A stretch of DNA of 22,756 nt from Candidatus Dojkabacteria bacterium (lineage in GTDB: Bacteria > Patescibacteriota > Dojkabacteria > SC72 > JAHDCA01): positions 1-22,756 of the forward strand of contig JAHDCA010000005.1 of the NCBI GenBank assembly GCA_020630115.1, given 5' to 3'. The notes below the pieces were generated by a model that worked only from the letters and a program-made list of their open reading frames with translations, was not told the DNA's origin and did no database searches. This document shows positions 1 through 7,419 of the stretch, piece after piece; position 1 is the first letter of the stretch, and every line of letters starts with the position of its first letter. The translations under genes were made by a program, and so were the position numbers.

Positions 1-933
1 ATAAGTATGTGGACAAGATATCTAACTATCCCTCTTGCGTTTTTACAATCTTTTGTGATTTACTCAACTCTACAAAGCTTCGGGCTTATGGAGAGACTTG
101 AGTCAGTTGAGCTTTTAGCGATGTCATTTACACTTGCGGCAGGTGCGATAGTGATGATGTGGTTAGGTGAGCTTATTGCTGAGCAAGGTTATGGAAGAGG
201 TTCTGGCTATATTATCTCACTTGGTATATTAGCGCTTTTGCCATCTCAGATTACAGGTAATATTACAACTGCGGATGCGTTTGAAGTTGGGGTGTTCTTA
301 TTTATCATTGTGCTAATGCTTGTTGCAACCATCATGGTGATTGAGGCAGAGAGAAGGGTTAAGCTGATGTATTCCAAGAGAGTTAGGACTGGTGGTGCTC
401 AGGAGAGTTATGTGCCTTTGAAATTAACACAGTTTGGTGTGATGCCAGTTATCTTTGCGGTATCGGTAATATCATTTCCTCAATTGATAGCTCAGTTCAT
501 TCAAGCAAGAGAGTATAACGATAGGTCGACAGAGATTGCAGGTAATATACTAAATTTCCTGGCTGATGGTTGGGTTCAGGGAGTAGGGACGTTTATCCTT
601 GTTATATTGTTCTCATTCTTCTATGTTACAATTGTGTTTAATACTGATGAGATGGCTGAGAATTTTCAAAAGCAAGGTGCTTTTATTAAGGGTATTAGAC
701 CTGGTAAGCAGACAGCTAAGTTCCTAAAGATGACTACATATCGTTTAACTGCGTTTGGGGGAGTATTCTTAGCTATACTTGCTGTTCTTCCACAGGTTCT
801 TTTAGCATCTGGCTTGATCTCTTCGCAGATATTCTCTGGTACAGGTTTATTGATTATCATCGGTGTGTTACTAGATGTTAGGCGAGAAATTCTTTCTCAA
901 ATTGTCGTTAGAGGATATAACAGGTATATTTAA
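1..933 (+). CDS. secY: Preprotein translocase subunit SecY (5' end missing)
   Basis: Central pore subunit of the Sec translocon in the cytoplasmic membrane, which exports and inserts proteins together with SecE. The reading frame is open from base 1, so the window cuts off roughly the first quarter to third; about 310 residues remain against a usual length of about 430. The visible part has many hydrophobic membrane segments, the basic cytoplasmic loop after an EAERRVK stretch, and the late cytoplasmic loop ending in a GIRPGKQTAKFL-type motif before the last membrane pair, all typical of SecY. It ends 6 nt before adk, the classic secY-adk order. The ATG at position 7 is an internal methionine, not the start. 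Confidence 0.95.
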   Translation: MSMWTRYLTIPLAFLQSFVIYSTLQSFGLMERLESVELLAMSFTLAAGAIVMMWLGELIAEQGYGRGSGYIISLGILALLPSQITGNITTADAFEVGVFLFIIVLMLVATIMVIEAERRVKLMYSKRVRTGGAQESYVPLKLTQFGVMPVIFAVSVISFPQLIAQFIQAREYNDRSTEIAGNILNFLADGWVQGVGTFILVILFSFFYVTIVFNTDEMAENFQKQGAFIKGIRPGKQTAKFLKMTTYRLTAFGGVFLAILAVLPQVLLASGLISSQIFSGTGLLIIIGVLLDVRREILSQIVVRGYNRYI

Positions 934-939
934 CCTGGT

Positions 940-1611
940 ATGTCTGGGATATCTAAAACTATACTGATGCATGGACCTTCTGGTTCAGGTAAGGATACTC
1001 AGGTAAATCTTTTGAGTGAAAAATTTCCAGAAGTTTTTGAGTTGGTCTCTACGGGGGCTATGTTTAGAGAGCTTAAGGACTCTAAAGTTCCAGCGGAATT
1101 TGAGATCTATCAAAAAGTGACTTCTGGGGAGTTGATCTCTGATGATTTGACTTATAAATTTTTTACGAAGTTTCTAAATCGTTTTGATCCAAATAAAGTT
1201 TGGGTATTAGTTGGTGTTGTTCGGAGTGCAAATCAGATAAAGTTTTTAGATAAGGCTCTGCTTAAGCATGCTAGAACTGTAGATCTTTATTTTAACCTAG
1301 ATGTTAGTGAGCAGGTGTCTATTGAGAGGTTGTGTAACAGGCTGCAGTGTACCACCTGTAACAATATCTATACGCGGGATGATAATATTGCTAATTGTGC
1401 CAAATGTGGCTCTGCGCTTGATGGAAGGCCTGAAGACGCTGAGGTTCAAAAGATAATCCGCCGCTTGTACTGGTATCGTGAAGAGGCAGAAAAGATATTT
1501 GATCATTACTCGGAAAGAGGCGAGGCGGTTAAAATTGATGCGGGAAGGCAAATTGAAGAAATTTCTAAAGAATTAATCGATATAATGGTTGCACAGGGTT
1601 TTGAGCTCTGA
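940..1611 (+). CDS. adk: Adenylate kinase-like NMP kinase with zinc LID
   Basis: Adenylate kinases interconvert ATP + AMP and 2 ADP in the cytoplasm. The 223-residue protein has a P-loop (GPSGSGKDT, residues 12-20), an STGAMFR segment at about 38-44 matching the AMP-binding STGDMLR motif, and a LID domain with four cysteines (C137, C140, C153, C156) that should bind zinc. Two acidic residues usually conserved are missing: Asp of STGDM is Ala, and the DGFPR motif reads VGVVR at 91-95, so the Mg-coordinating Asp is lost while the Arg is kept. Position between secY and infA supports adk. It may be a diverged adenylate kinase or a kinase for another nucleotide. No Shine-Dalgarno is visible; it is probably read with secY. 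Confidence 0.85.
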   Translation: MSGISKTILMHGPSGSGKDTQVNLLSEKFPEVFELVSTGAMFRELKDSKVPAEFEIYQKVTSGELISDDLTYKFFTKFLNRFDPNKVWVLVGVVRSANQIKFLDKALLKHARTVDLYFNLDVSEQVSIERLCNRLQCTTCNNIYTRDDNIANCAKCGSALDGRPEDAEVQKIIRRLYWYREEAEKIFDHYSERGEAVKIDAGRQIEEISKELIDIMVAQGFEL

Positions 1612-1617
1612 TATAAT
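1589..1617 (+). promoter_or_regulatory. Internal promoter before infA
   Basis: TTGCAC at 1589-1594, a 17-nt spacer and a perfect TATAAT at 1612-1617 lie inside the 3' end of adk and its short gap to infA. Transcription would begin about 6 nt before the infA ATG at 1630, giving a very short leader. It would let infA-rpmJ and the ribosomal protein genes be transcribed apart from secY-adk. The -10 is strong; the -35 matches the consensus at only three positions. Confidence 0.5.
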
Positions 1618-1629
1618 CCCTAAGTTTAT

Positions 1630-1887
1630 ATGGCATTAGATAGTAAAAAAGTCTTTGAGATTGAAGGAGAAGTTATTGCTATTTTGCCAGGTACAAAATT
1701 CAAGGTTGAAGTTGAAGTTGCAGGTCAGAAAAAGACTCTAATAGGTTATCTTTCAGGCAGGATGCGAAAGCACTACATCAAGATACTTGAAGGAGATAGG
1801 GTAAGGATGGAGATAACTCCATACGATCCTACTCAAGGAAGAATAGTTTACCGAATGAAGCACAATGAAAGTACAAGCGTCAGTTAA
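1630..1887 (+). CDS. infA: Translation initiation factor IF-1
   Basis: IF-1 binds the 30S A site during initiation. The 85-residue protein has the single S1/OB-fold expected, with the signature stretch SGRMRKHYIKILEGDRV and the ending TPYDPTQGRIVYR. Typical IF-1 is about 72 residues; this one has a few extra residues at each end. The C-terminal extra residues arise because the gene runs 23 nt into rpmJ in another frame. No Shine-Dalgarno is seen before the ATG; a promoter-like sequence sits just upstream. Confidence 0.95.
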   Translation: MALDSKKVFEIEGEVIAILPGTKFKVEVEVAGQKKTLIGYLSGRMRKHYIKILEGDRVRMEITPYDPTQGRIVYRMKHNESTSVS

Positions 1888-1981
1888 AAAAAGATGTAGG
1901 GACTGTTACATCGTAAAAAGAAAAGGTAGAGTTTATGTCTACTGTAAAAAGGAGCAGAGACATAAGCAAAGACAAGGTTAA
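1865..1981 (+). CDS. rpmJ: 50S ribosomal protein L36 (bL36)
   Basis: A 38-codon gene starting at ATG 1865 (MKVQASVKK) and ending in TAA 1979-1981. It has the L36 zinc-ribbon pattern C11-x2-C14-x12-C27-x5-H33, followed by a basic tail. Length is exactly that of the family, and infA-rpmJ-rpsM is the usual order. The start overlaps the end of infA by 23 nt in a different frame, so translation of the two is probably coupled. Confidence 0.95.
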   Translation: MKVQASVKKRCRDCYIVKRKGRVYVYCKKEQRHKQRQG

Positions 1982-1997
1982 TTTAAATCCGTAAATT

Positions 1998-2381
1998 ATG
2001 GCAAGACTTTTAGGAGTAGAAATATCAGACAAACGAATTCTTAAGTTGGCTCTTACTGATATTTATGGAATTGGTAGGAAAACTGCACTCGATATCATCG
2101 ATGCTCTTTCACTAGATCCAATTTCTAAAATAGGAGATCTAACAGCAGAACAACTTGATACAGTTAGAAATTATATTGATGAGAACTTTAAAACTGAAGG
2201 TGAACTTAAGCAAGTGAAATTCAGAAATATCAAGAGACTCAAAGATATTCGATCATACAGAGGAATCAGACACAGAGTAGGACTTCCAGTTAGAGGGCAA
2301 AGAACTAAAACCAATGCAAGAACAAGAAAAGGTAAATCATTTGCTGTTGGTGGTCTTAAACTAAAAATTACTAAGAAATAA
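1998..2381 (+). CDS. rpsM: 30S ribosomal protein S13 (uS13)
   Basis: S13 sits in the head of the small subunit and contacts the P-site tRNA and the large subunit. The 127-residue protein starts MARLLGVEI and contains the helix-two-turn-helix segment (IYGIGRKTA), the RGIRHRVGLPVRGQRTKTNART signature split here only by description, and a basic KITKK tail. Length is normal. The stop TAA shares its last base with the rpsK ATG (TAATG), so the two are probably translationally coupled. Confidence 0.97.
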   Translation: MARLLGVEISDKRILKLALTDIYGIGRKTALDIIDALSLDPISKIGDLTAEQLDTVRNYIDENFKTEGELKQVKFRNIKRLKDIRSYRGIRHRVGLPVRGQRTKTNARTRKGKSFAVGGLKLKITKK

Positions 2382-2770
2382 TGGGTAAGAAAGAAGCATC
2401 AAAGAAAAAGACAAAGAGAAACGTTGTTTCTGGAGTTGTAAAGATTACAGCTTCATTCAATAACACAATTATTACAATTACTGACGGTGAAGGAAATGCT
2501 CTTGTACAGGGTACTCCAGCAGCTGTAGGTTTTAAAGGAAGTAAGAAAAGTACTGCATACGCTGCAACTAAAGCAGCTAAAGATGCCGCTGAGAGAGCGA
2601 TGAAAAAGTACGGTCTTTCTGAAGTAAAGGTTTTTATTAATGGCCCAGGTAATGGACGAATTGCAGCAGTCAAGGGACTTGACTCAGCAGGACTTCAAAT
2701 TACTCAGCTAGTAGAAGCTACAGGTTATGCTCATAATGGGTGTAGACCAAGGAAGGCTCCAAGAAAATAA
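2381..2770 (+). CDS. rpsK: 30S ribosomal protein S11 (uS11)
   Basis: S11 is part of the 30S platform. The 129-residue protein shows the family segments ASFNNTIITITD, GFKGSKKSTAYAA, KVFINGPGNGR and the C-terminal NGCRPRKAPRK, which is the conserved basic tail. It starts with a 1-nt TAATG overlap with rpsM. The N terminus has the usual lysine-rich extension. Nothing unusual is seen. Confidence 0.97.
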   Translation: MGKKEASKKKTKRNVVSGVVKITASFNNTIITITDGEGNALVQGTPAAVGFKGSKKSTAYAATKAAKDAAERAMKKYGLSEVKVFINGPGNGRIAAVKGLDSAGLQITQLVEATGYAHNGCRPRKAPRK

Positions 2771-2787
2771 TTTTTATATACTAATCT

Positions 2788-3399
2788 ATGGGAAGATATA
2801 CAGGTCCTAAGGAAAGACTAAGTAGACGAGAAGGTGTGAACCTTCATTTAAAAGGTGCAAGATCTTTTAGTGAAAAAGCTGGAATTAATCGAAAACCATT
2901 TGCACCAGGTCAACACGGAGCAAAAAGGAGAGTACGTTTATCAAATTTTGGTTTACAGTTACGACAAAAGCAAAAAGTAAAAAGAATTTACGGAGTTAGA
3001 GAAAGACAGTTTAAAAATCTTTACAAGAAAGCAAATCGTATCGCAAGGGTACAGAACTCTGACAAAGGACTTGAGCTTTTAAGATTACTTGAAACAAGAC
3101 TTGATAATATTGTTTACCTTTTAGGTTTAGCACCATCTAGATCAGCTGCAAGGCAGTACGTTACTCACAAGCACGTTGAAGTTAATGGAAAAGTTCTTAA
3201 TATCCCATCTCACAACCTGAAAGTTGGAGATAAGGTTTCTATCAAGCACCCTAAACTTGTTCCTGCTGAAAAATTATTTGAGACACCAATCTGGCTTTCA
3301 CAATCAAAGCAGACTGGTGAAGTATTAGATATGCCTTCTCGAGATATGATCGATGATGGTATTAAAGAAAATTTAATTATTGAGTTCTACTCTAGATAA
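2788..3399 (+). CDS. rpsD: 30S ribosomal protein S4 (uS4)
   Basis: S4 is a primary 16S rRNA-binding protein that nucleates 30S assembly and often autoregulates its operon. The 203-residue protein starts MGRYTGPKERLSRREG, has the RKPFAPGQHG and RQYVTHKHVEVNG (S4 RNA-binding domain) segments and ends LIIEFYSR. It lacks the N-terminal zinc cysteines found in some S4 proteins. A TATACT box ends 5 nt before the ATG (2777-2782), like the leaderless arrangement seen elsewhere in the window, but without a -35 or TG extension, so it may be chance. Confidence 0.97.
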   Translation: MGRYTGPKERLSRREGVNLHLKGARSFSEKAGINRKPFAPGQHGAKRRVRLSNFGLQLRQKQKVKRIYGVRERQFKNLYKKANRIARVQNSDKGLELLRLLETRLDNIVYLLGLAPSRSAARQYVTHKHVEVNGKVLNIPSHNLKVGDKVSIKHPKLVPAEKLFETPIWLSQSKQTGEVLDMPSRDMIDDGIKENLIIEFYSR

Positions 3400-3418
3400 T
3401 ATAATAAGAAAACCTTTT

Positions 3419-4381
3419 ATGATTAGTGCATTTAACGATATTACTGTAAAAGTGATCACAGAAGATGGTAATGCGGGTAGCTTTGAAATCGCTCCACTGC
3501 CAAGAGGATATGGCCATACTTTGGCAAATTCTCTAAGAAGAATTTTACTTTCAAGTTTACCAGGTGCAGGAATTACTAGCGTTTACGTTCCAAAAGTTGA
3601 TCACGAGTATGTGAGTATCGATGGAATAAAAGAAGATCTTATTGAGATCATCCTAAACCTTAAATCTCTTGACCTTAAGTCAACTTCATCAGAACCAGTG
3701 ATCTGTAAGATCTCTGTTGATGCTAAAGGAGAAGTTACTGGTAAAGATATTGTAGTTGGTGCTGGAGTTGAGGTTACAAACCCTGATGTTCATATCCTAA
3801 CTGCAACTGCAAAGACAGAATTCTACTTAGAATTCGTTGTTGAGCAAGGTATTGGATACTTAGAGGCTCAAGAAGGACTAAGGAAAGAAAAGGGTCGAGT
3901 ACCTGTTGATGCTGACTTTAGTCCAGTTAAGAATGTAAGATTCGAAGTTCGAAATACTCGTAAAGGACAAGAAACTGACCTTGATCTAGTAAGTATCGTT
4001 ATTGATACTGATGGAAGTATGTCACCTAGAGACGCAATGTTGGAAAGTGCTAAAATCCTTCAGGATTTTGCCGGAAAAGTAATGGCATCATTAGGGGTTC
4101 CAGTTGAGGATGTTGATAAGATGGCTGTAGATGCTCAGATTATTATTAAAGATGAAGTTGAAGAAGAAGAAGTAAATGAGGTAAGTACTTGGAAGATCGA
4201 AGATCTACCAATCTCAAAGAGATCAAAGACAGGACTTCTTGCAGGTGGTTATGAGAAAGTTGGAGACCTTGATGGAGTTAACATCAACGATCTACTTGGA
4301 TTACCAGGGTTTGGTAACAAATCACTTAATGAGGTTACTGAACTGATGAAGCAGTACGGTATTGAAATTATTACAGACTAA
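3419..4381 (+). CDS. rpoA: DNA-directed RNA polymerase subunit alpha
   Basis: Alpha dimerises to begin RNA polymerase assembly; its C-terminal domain contacts DNA and activators. I choose the ATG at 3419 (MISAFNDITVKV, 320 residues). An in-frame TTG at 3380 lies inside rpsD and would add residues not typical of the family. The N-terminal domain shows PLPRGYGHTLANSLRRILLSS and the KGRVPVDADFSPVKNVRF region. After an acidic linker the CTD follows (about 265-320), ending in LLGLPGFGNKSLNEV, a helix-hairpin-helix. Length is normal. TATAAT at 3400-3405 could be an internal promoter, but its -35 is poor. Confidence 0.97.
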   Translation: MISAFNDITVKVITEDGNAGSFEIAPLPRGYGHTLANSLRRILLSSLPGAGITSVYVPKVDHEYVSIDGIKEDLIEIILNLKSLDLKSTSSEPVICKISVDAKGEVTGKDIVVGAGVEVTNPDVHILTATAKTEFYLEFVVEQGIGYLEAQEGLRKEKGRVPVDADFSPVKNVRFEVRNTRKGQETDLDLVSIVIDTDGSMSPRDAMLESAKILQDFAGKVMASLGVPVEDVDKMAVDAQIIIKDEVEEEEVNEVSTWKIEDLPISKRSKTGLLAGGYEKVGDLDGVNINDLLGLPGFGNKSLNEVTELMKQYGIEIITD

Positions 4382-4384
4382 ACT

Positions 4385-4741
4385 ATGTATAGAAGATCAG
4401 ACAAAGTAAAACTAGGAAGAAAGCACCAGCACAGAGCTGCAATGATTGAAAATCAAGTTCGATCATTGTTTGAGAATGGTAGTTTAAAAACTACAACTCC
4501 TAAAGCAAAAGTGCTTAAATCTGCCGTAGAGAATATGCTTGTTGGTTCTAAGAGAGTTCATACTGATCTTAGAAGAATCATTAGTGATAAGGCTACAAGA
4601 GATGCCGTAATCAACCAACTAAGTAATGTCTCTGTAAGAGTTGTTAAAGTAGGTTTTAGAGATGGTGATAATGCTGAAATCTCTAAAGTTGAAATTGTTG
4701 GATATAATAATCCTTTTAAAATGTCAGGAGATAAGAAATAA
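4385..4741 (+). CDS. rplQ: 50S ribosomal protein L17 (bL17)
   Basis: L17 lies near the peptide exit tunnel of the large subunit. The 118-residue protein begins MYRRSDKVKLGRKHQHR, close to the family's MRHRKxGRKLGR start, and contains the helix with TTPKAKVLKSAVENML and the end GDNAEISKVEIVG. It starts 3 nt after rpoA and its stop overlaps the rplM start by 1 nt (TAATG). Confidence 0.96.
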   Translation: MYRRSDKVKLGRKHQHRAAMIENQVRSLFENGSLKTTTPKAKVLKSAVENMLVGSKRVHTDLRRIISDKATRDAVINQLSNVSVRVVKVGFRDGDNAEISKVEIVGYNNPFKMSGDKK

Positions 4742-5178
4742 TGCAAAAGACTTCATGGATCAATCCAAGTGATGTAAAAAGAGAGTGGTTAGTTGTTGAT
4801 GTTGCAGGTATGCACATTGGACGAGCTGCAACTCAAATTGCACAGTTGATAATTGGAAAGAACAAAGTTAATAGAGTGCCTAATATGGATTGTGGTGACT
4901 ATGTTGTTGTACTAAACAGTAGTAAAGTAACAATCTCTGGTAAAAAGGCTACAGATAAAAATTATTATAGACATAGTGGATACCCAGGTGGTTTAAAGAC
5001 AATTAGTTTTGAAGATCAGATGAAAAAGGACTCAAGATTTGTTGTTGAAGCAGCTGTTAAAAACATGCTTCCAAAGAACAAGTTGAGAGCGAACATGATG
5101 ACTAGACTACATGTATTTAAGGATGAGGCACATGATAAAGGTGCACAGAGTCCTAGAGAAATTAAATTAGCGAAATAA
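4741..5178 (+). CDS. rplM: 50S ribosomal protein L13 (uL13)
   Basis: L13 is an early-assembling large-subunit protein. The 145-residue protein has the W-x-V-D-A-x2-x-GR-A-type beginning (WLVVDVAGMHIGRAATQIA), the DCGDYVVVLNSSKV core, the YRHSGYPGG signature and VKNMLPKNKLR. Length is normal. Its ATG overlaps the rplQ stop by 1 nt, and rpsI follows after 5 nt. rplM-rpsI is a nearly universal bacterial pair. Confidence 0.97.
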   Translation: MQKTSWINPSDVKREWLVVDVAGMHIGRAATQIAQLIIGKNKVNRVPNMDCGDYVVVLNSSKVTISGKKATDKNYYRHSGYPGGLKTISFEDQMKKDSRFVVEAAVKNMLPKNKLRANMMTRLHVFKDEAHDKGAQSPREIKLAK

Positions 5179-5183
5179 TACCC

Positions 5184-5573
5184 GTGGCGAAATATTTTGA
5201 AGCAGTAGGAAGAAGAAAAGAATCGACAGCCCGAGTAAGGCTATTTAAAGGGAAGAAGGAGTCAACAGTAAATGGAGTACTTGTTGGTGAGTTCTTTACT
5301 AGAGCTGGTGACCTTAACCATATCTTTGCACCACTAAAAGCTACTGACCTTGAAGGAAAGTACTACTTTACAGCTAAGGTAAATGGTGGTGGAGTAACAG
5401 GACAGAGAGATGCTATCAAACTTGGAATCGCAAGAGCATTAGTTGTAATGAATGAGGAATTGAAGCCTGCACTTAAGAAGGAAGGTCTTATGACTAGAGA
5501 TCCAAGAGCAGTTGAAAGGAAGAAATACAACTTTGTTAAGGCTAGAAAGAAACCACAGTTCTCGAAACGTTAA
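5184..5573 (+). CDS. rpsI: 30S ribosomal protein S9 (uS9)
   Basis: S9 sits in the 30S head with its C-terminal tail reaching the P-site tRNA anticodon. The 129-residue protein starts at GTG 5184 (MAKYFEAVGRRKESTARV), has VNGGGVTGQRDAIKLGIARAL and ends KKPQFSKR, the conserved SKR tail. It is the last gene of the ribosomal operon. Its stop TAA (5571-5573) interlocks with the stop of the opposing comM gene, and a strong terminator follows. Confidence 0.97.
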   Translation: MAKYFEAVGRRKESTARVRLFKGKKESTVNGVLVGEFFTRAGDLNHIFAPLKATDLEGKYYFTAKVNGGGVTGQRDAIKLGIARALVVMNEELKPALKKEGLMTRDPRAVERKKYNFVKARKKPQFSKR

Positions 5574-7006
5574 GAAGCCCTTATACTTCGAAATTGGATT
5601 GCTTCCTTTATGGAAGCAATTTTTTTTAAGTTATGTTTTTGTGTATTAGTATCCTCATTGATGACTCCAAGCTTTTTTAAGGTAGCATGTGTCTCAAAAA
5701 TCGTGATCGCAAGCCGCATAATCTTCAAGATGTCCCTGTTAGAAAGGTTTAGTTTGTACTTGATAGTTTTTAGATATTTGAGTTCATCATCTGAGTAAAA
5801 TTTGGACTTCAATATATCTTGGAAACTTAGCTTGCTATTTGCTTTGCCTCTTAATCTAATAGATGAATCTCTATATAGTCTAATCGTCTCAGAGATCTCA
5901 GCTGCTTTAAATGACATATTATTGAACAAGTCTGATGAACTCTCTTGTATATAATAATGGATGCCTATTCTATCTCTTAAAGTGTTCGGTATCTTACGAT
6001 GATACCTCTCTATAGTGGATGCTGAGCAAATACACTTGTCTTCACCCTTGGAGCAGGGACAAGAGTTCGATGTCGAGATCAAGATGAATGGGCTGCTTGA
6101 TCTGTTTTCGTTGAGATTAGCATTGTATTTGATGGTTTGGTCATCTGGCTGGTCTAAAAGGTTTTGTAGTAGATTTAAGTCCGCGACTTTGTTTTGATTG
6201 ACTTCATCGATATGTAAAATCCCGTAAGCTGATTGATTTATAATTCCGAAATATTGATTTGACTTTTGTCCTTGTAAGATCGATTTGTTGATTTTGTTAA
6301 CTGATACAAATGGTATGCGATTAGCTTTTTGACCAAAGGTACTGTTAAGTAATGCAATTTCTCTGTAATAAGCACTGTAAGGGTATATAAGCTTCGCTAA
6401 GCCTGCCAGGTGGGATTTGCCAGCTCCCATAGGGCCTTGGAGGTGCAAGTGATGTGAGCCAAGTAGAGAATAGGTTAAAACTTTCAAGTCAAAAGGAGGG
6501 ATGTTTATCTCTTTTTGGGAGTCAACTTTGAATGGCTCTTCAACTTTAGTCTTGACTTTCGGTATTGATTCAAACCGAAGTGCATGGACTAAACTTTTTA
6601 AATCCGAAAAGTTTGAGGATGAAACCGAATTTGGTTTATCTGATTGATCTATAAAGTCTGTAAGTTTGCTTTCGAGGATTTCGCCGTCCATCTTAAGCTC
6701 TCCAATAGCAGTTACCTCAGTAGTCTGGAATTTGTACTTTATACTCAAAATAGATAAAGCAATTGGTAGATCCAAGTGAGTGCCAGTTTTAGTTATCCCA
6801 CTTGGATAAAGATTAACTTTTATTCTTCCAACAGGTATCTTGAGTCCTGAGGACTTTATTGCAGATATGACTCTGTTTTTTGATTCTTGGATTGATCTAT
6901 CGGCCAGACCCGATATCTGAAAATCAGGGATCCCTTTAGAATAAGACGCCTGAACCTCAATATCATGAATATTTATGCCTTGCGAACAAATTGATTTAAT
7001 CTTCAT
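5570..7006 (-). CDS. comM: Divergent ComM/YifB-family AAA+ (Mg-chelatase-like) protein
   Basis: ComM-type proteins are hexameric AAA+ helicases that help branch migration during natural transformation. I choose the ATG at 7006 (MKIKSICSQGINIHDIEV, 478 residues), which matches the family start; a TTG at 7051 would add 15 untypical residues. The N-terminal Lon-like domain is present (about 1-115, with NLYPSGITKTGTHLDLPIALSIL). Walker A is GPMGAGKS (191-198), Walker B ILHIDE (263-268), and SNSCPCSK (313-320) matches ANPCPCG, followed by CIC and a sensor region. The PFRAPHH motif is replaced by IPFVSVN, and SGPLLDR reads PNTLRDR, so it is a diverged member. It is convergent with rpsI, sharing stop-codon bases. 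The upstream TGC-AATATA (- strand) may be an extended -10. Confidence 0.88.
   Translation of the reverse strand: MKIKSICSQGINIHDIEVQASYSKGIPDFQISGLADRSIQESKNRVISAIKSSGLKIPVGRIKVNLYPSGITKTGTHLDLPIALSILSIKYKFQTTEVTAIGELKMDGEILESKLTDFIDQSDKPNSVSSSNFSDLKSLVHALRFESIPKVKTKVEEPFKVDSQKEINIPPFDLKVLTYSLLGSHHLHLQGPMGAGKSHLAGLAKLIYPYSAYYREIALLNSTFGQKANRIPFVSVNKINKSILQGQKSNQYFGIINQSAYGILHIDEVNQNKVADLNLLQNLLDQPDDQTIKYNANLNENRSSSPFILISTSNSCPCSKGEDKCICSASTIERYHRKIPNTLRDRIGIHYYIQESSSDLFNNMSFKAAEISETIRLYRDSSIRLRGKANSKLSFQDILKSKFYSDDELKYLKTIKYKLNLSNRDILKIMRLAITIFETHATLKKLGVINEDTNTQKHNLKKIASIKEAIQFRSIRAS
5598..5627 (+). terminator. Intrinsic terminator of the ribosomal protein operon
   Basis: A perfect 9-bp stem (ATTGCTTCC at 5598-5606 with GGAAGCAAT at 5612-5620), a 5-nt loop and eight T residues (5620-5627) follow rpsI by 24 nt. 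The whole hairpin lies in the 3' coding region of the convergent comM gene, where the same bases on the other strand encode KKIASIKEAI. Confidence 0.88.
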
Positions 7007-7075
7007 AACTTTATATTGCACCACAAAGATTAAATTTTGATAAAAAAACAATTAAATAAAGAAAGATTTTTATTG

Positions 7076-7081
7076 TATAAT
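7076..7081 (+). promoter_or_regulatory. rnpB promoter -10 box
   Basis: Perfect TATAAT 5 nt before the first base of the RNase P RNA terminal helix. The -35 is weak (TTAAAT at 7052-7057 with an 18-nt spacer). The block TTTTTATTGTATAATCGTC starting at 7067 recurs with two differences at the queA promoter (from 9188). Confidence 0.75.
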
Positions 7082-7086
7082 CGTCA

Positions 7087-7401
7087 GAGTAATCCAAGTA
7101 GTCGCATACTGTTTAACAGTATGAGGAAAGTCCGGGCTTTAGCGTGCTTGCGCATAATCAAGTGGATGCCTACCAACAAGTCTAGTACTTGAGTGTAGGG
7201 TAGATGTGAGTTTACGGAGAAAAGGGCAGCAGAAAGTTATACCGCCAGTTCTCTTTGAGATCGGGTGAGGGTGAAATGGTGAGGTAAGAGCTCACCGGGC
7301 TTACTAGTAATAGGCAGTCGCGTGGTAACCCCCTTCCTAAGCAACCCGTTAGGGGCATAGATAAATGGCTACATAAACAGAACCCGGCTTATGGATTACT
7401 C
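7087..7401 (+). ncRNA. rnpB: RNase P RNA (bacterial type A, reduced)
   Basis: Catalytic RNA that matures tRNA 5' ends. The conserved 5' block GAGGAAAGTCCGGGC, the CAGCAGAAAG...ACCGCC core, the GGTGAAATGGTGAGGTAAGAGC block and the 3' block ACAGAACCCGGCTTAT are all present in order. The ends pair as helix P1 (GAGTAATCC, 7087-7095, with GGATTACTC, 7393-7401), which sets the boundaries at about 315 nt. The GTGGTAACCC stretch could be the L15 loop that binds the tRNA CCA end. The region between that loop and the AGATAAATG block is very short, so helices P16-P18 seem largely missing. Confidence 0.95.
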
Positions 7402-7419
7402 ATTATTGAATACAAAATC

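Noticed and set aside
2371..2673. 100-residue frame on the - strand over rpsK
   Set aside because: It is an antisense shadow of a conserved ribosomal protein with no recognisable product. Other such frames were left out for the same reason.
3400..3405. TATAAT before rpoA as a promoter
   Set aside because: The -35 is poor, the site lies within the rpsD-rpoA junction of an AT-rich operon, and spacing to the ATG (13 nt) does not match the other units. Kept only as a note.
3380..3418. TTG start of rpoA inside rpsD
   Set aside because: It adds 13 residues with no match to alpha subunits. ATG 3419 gives the usual N terminus.
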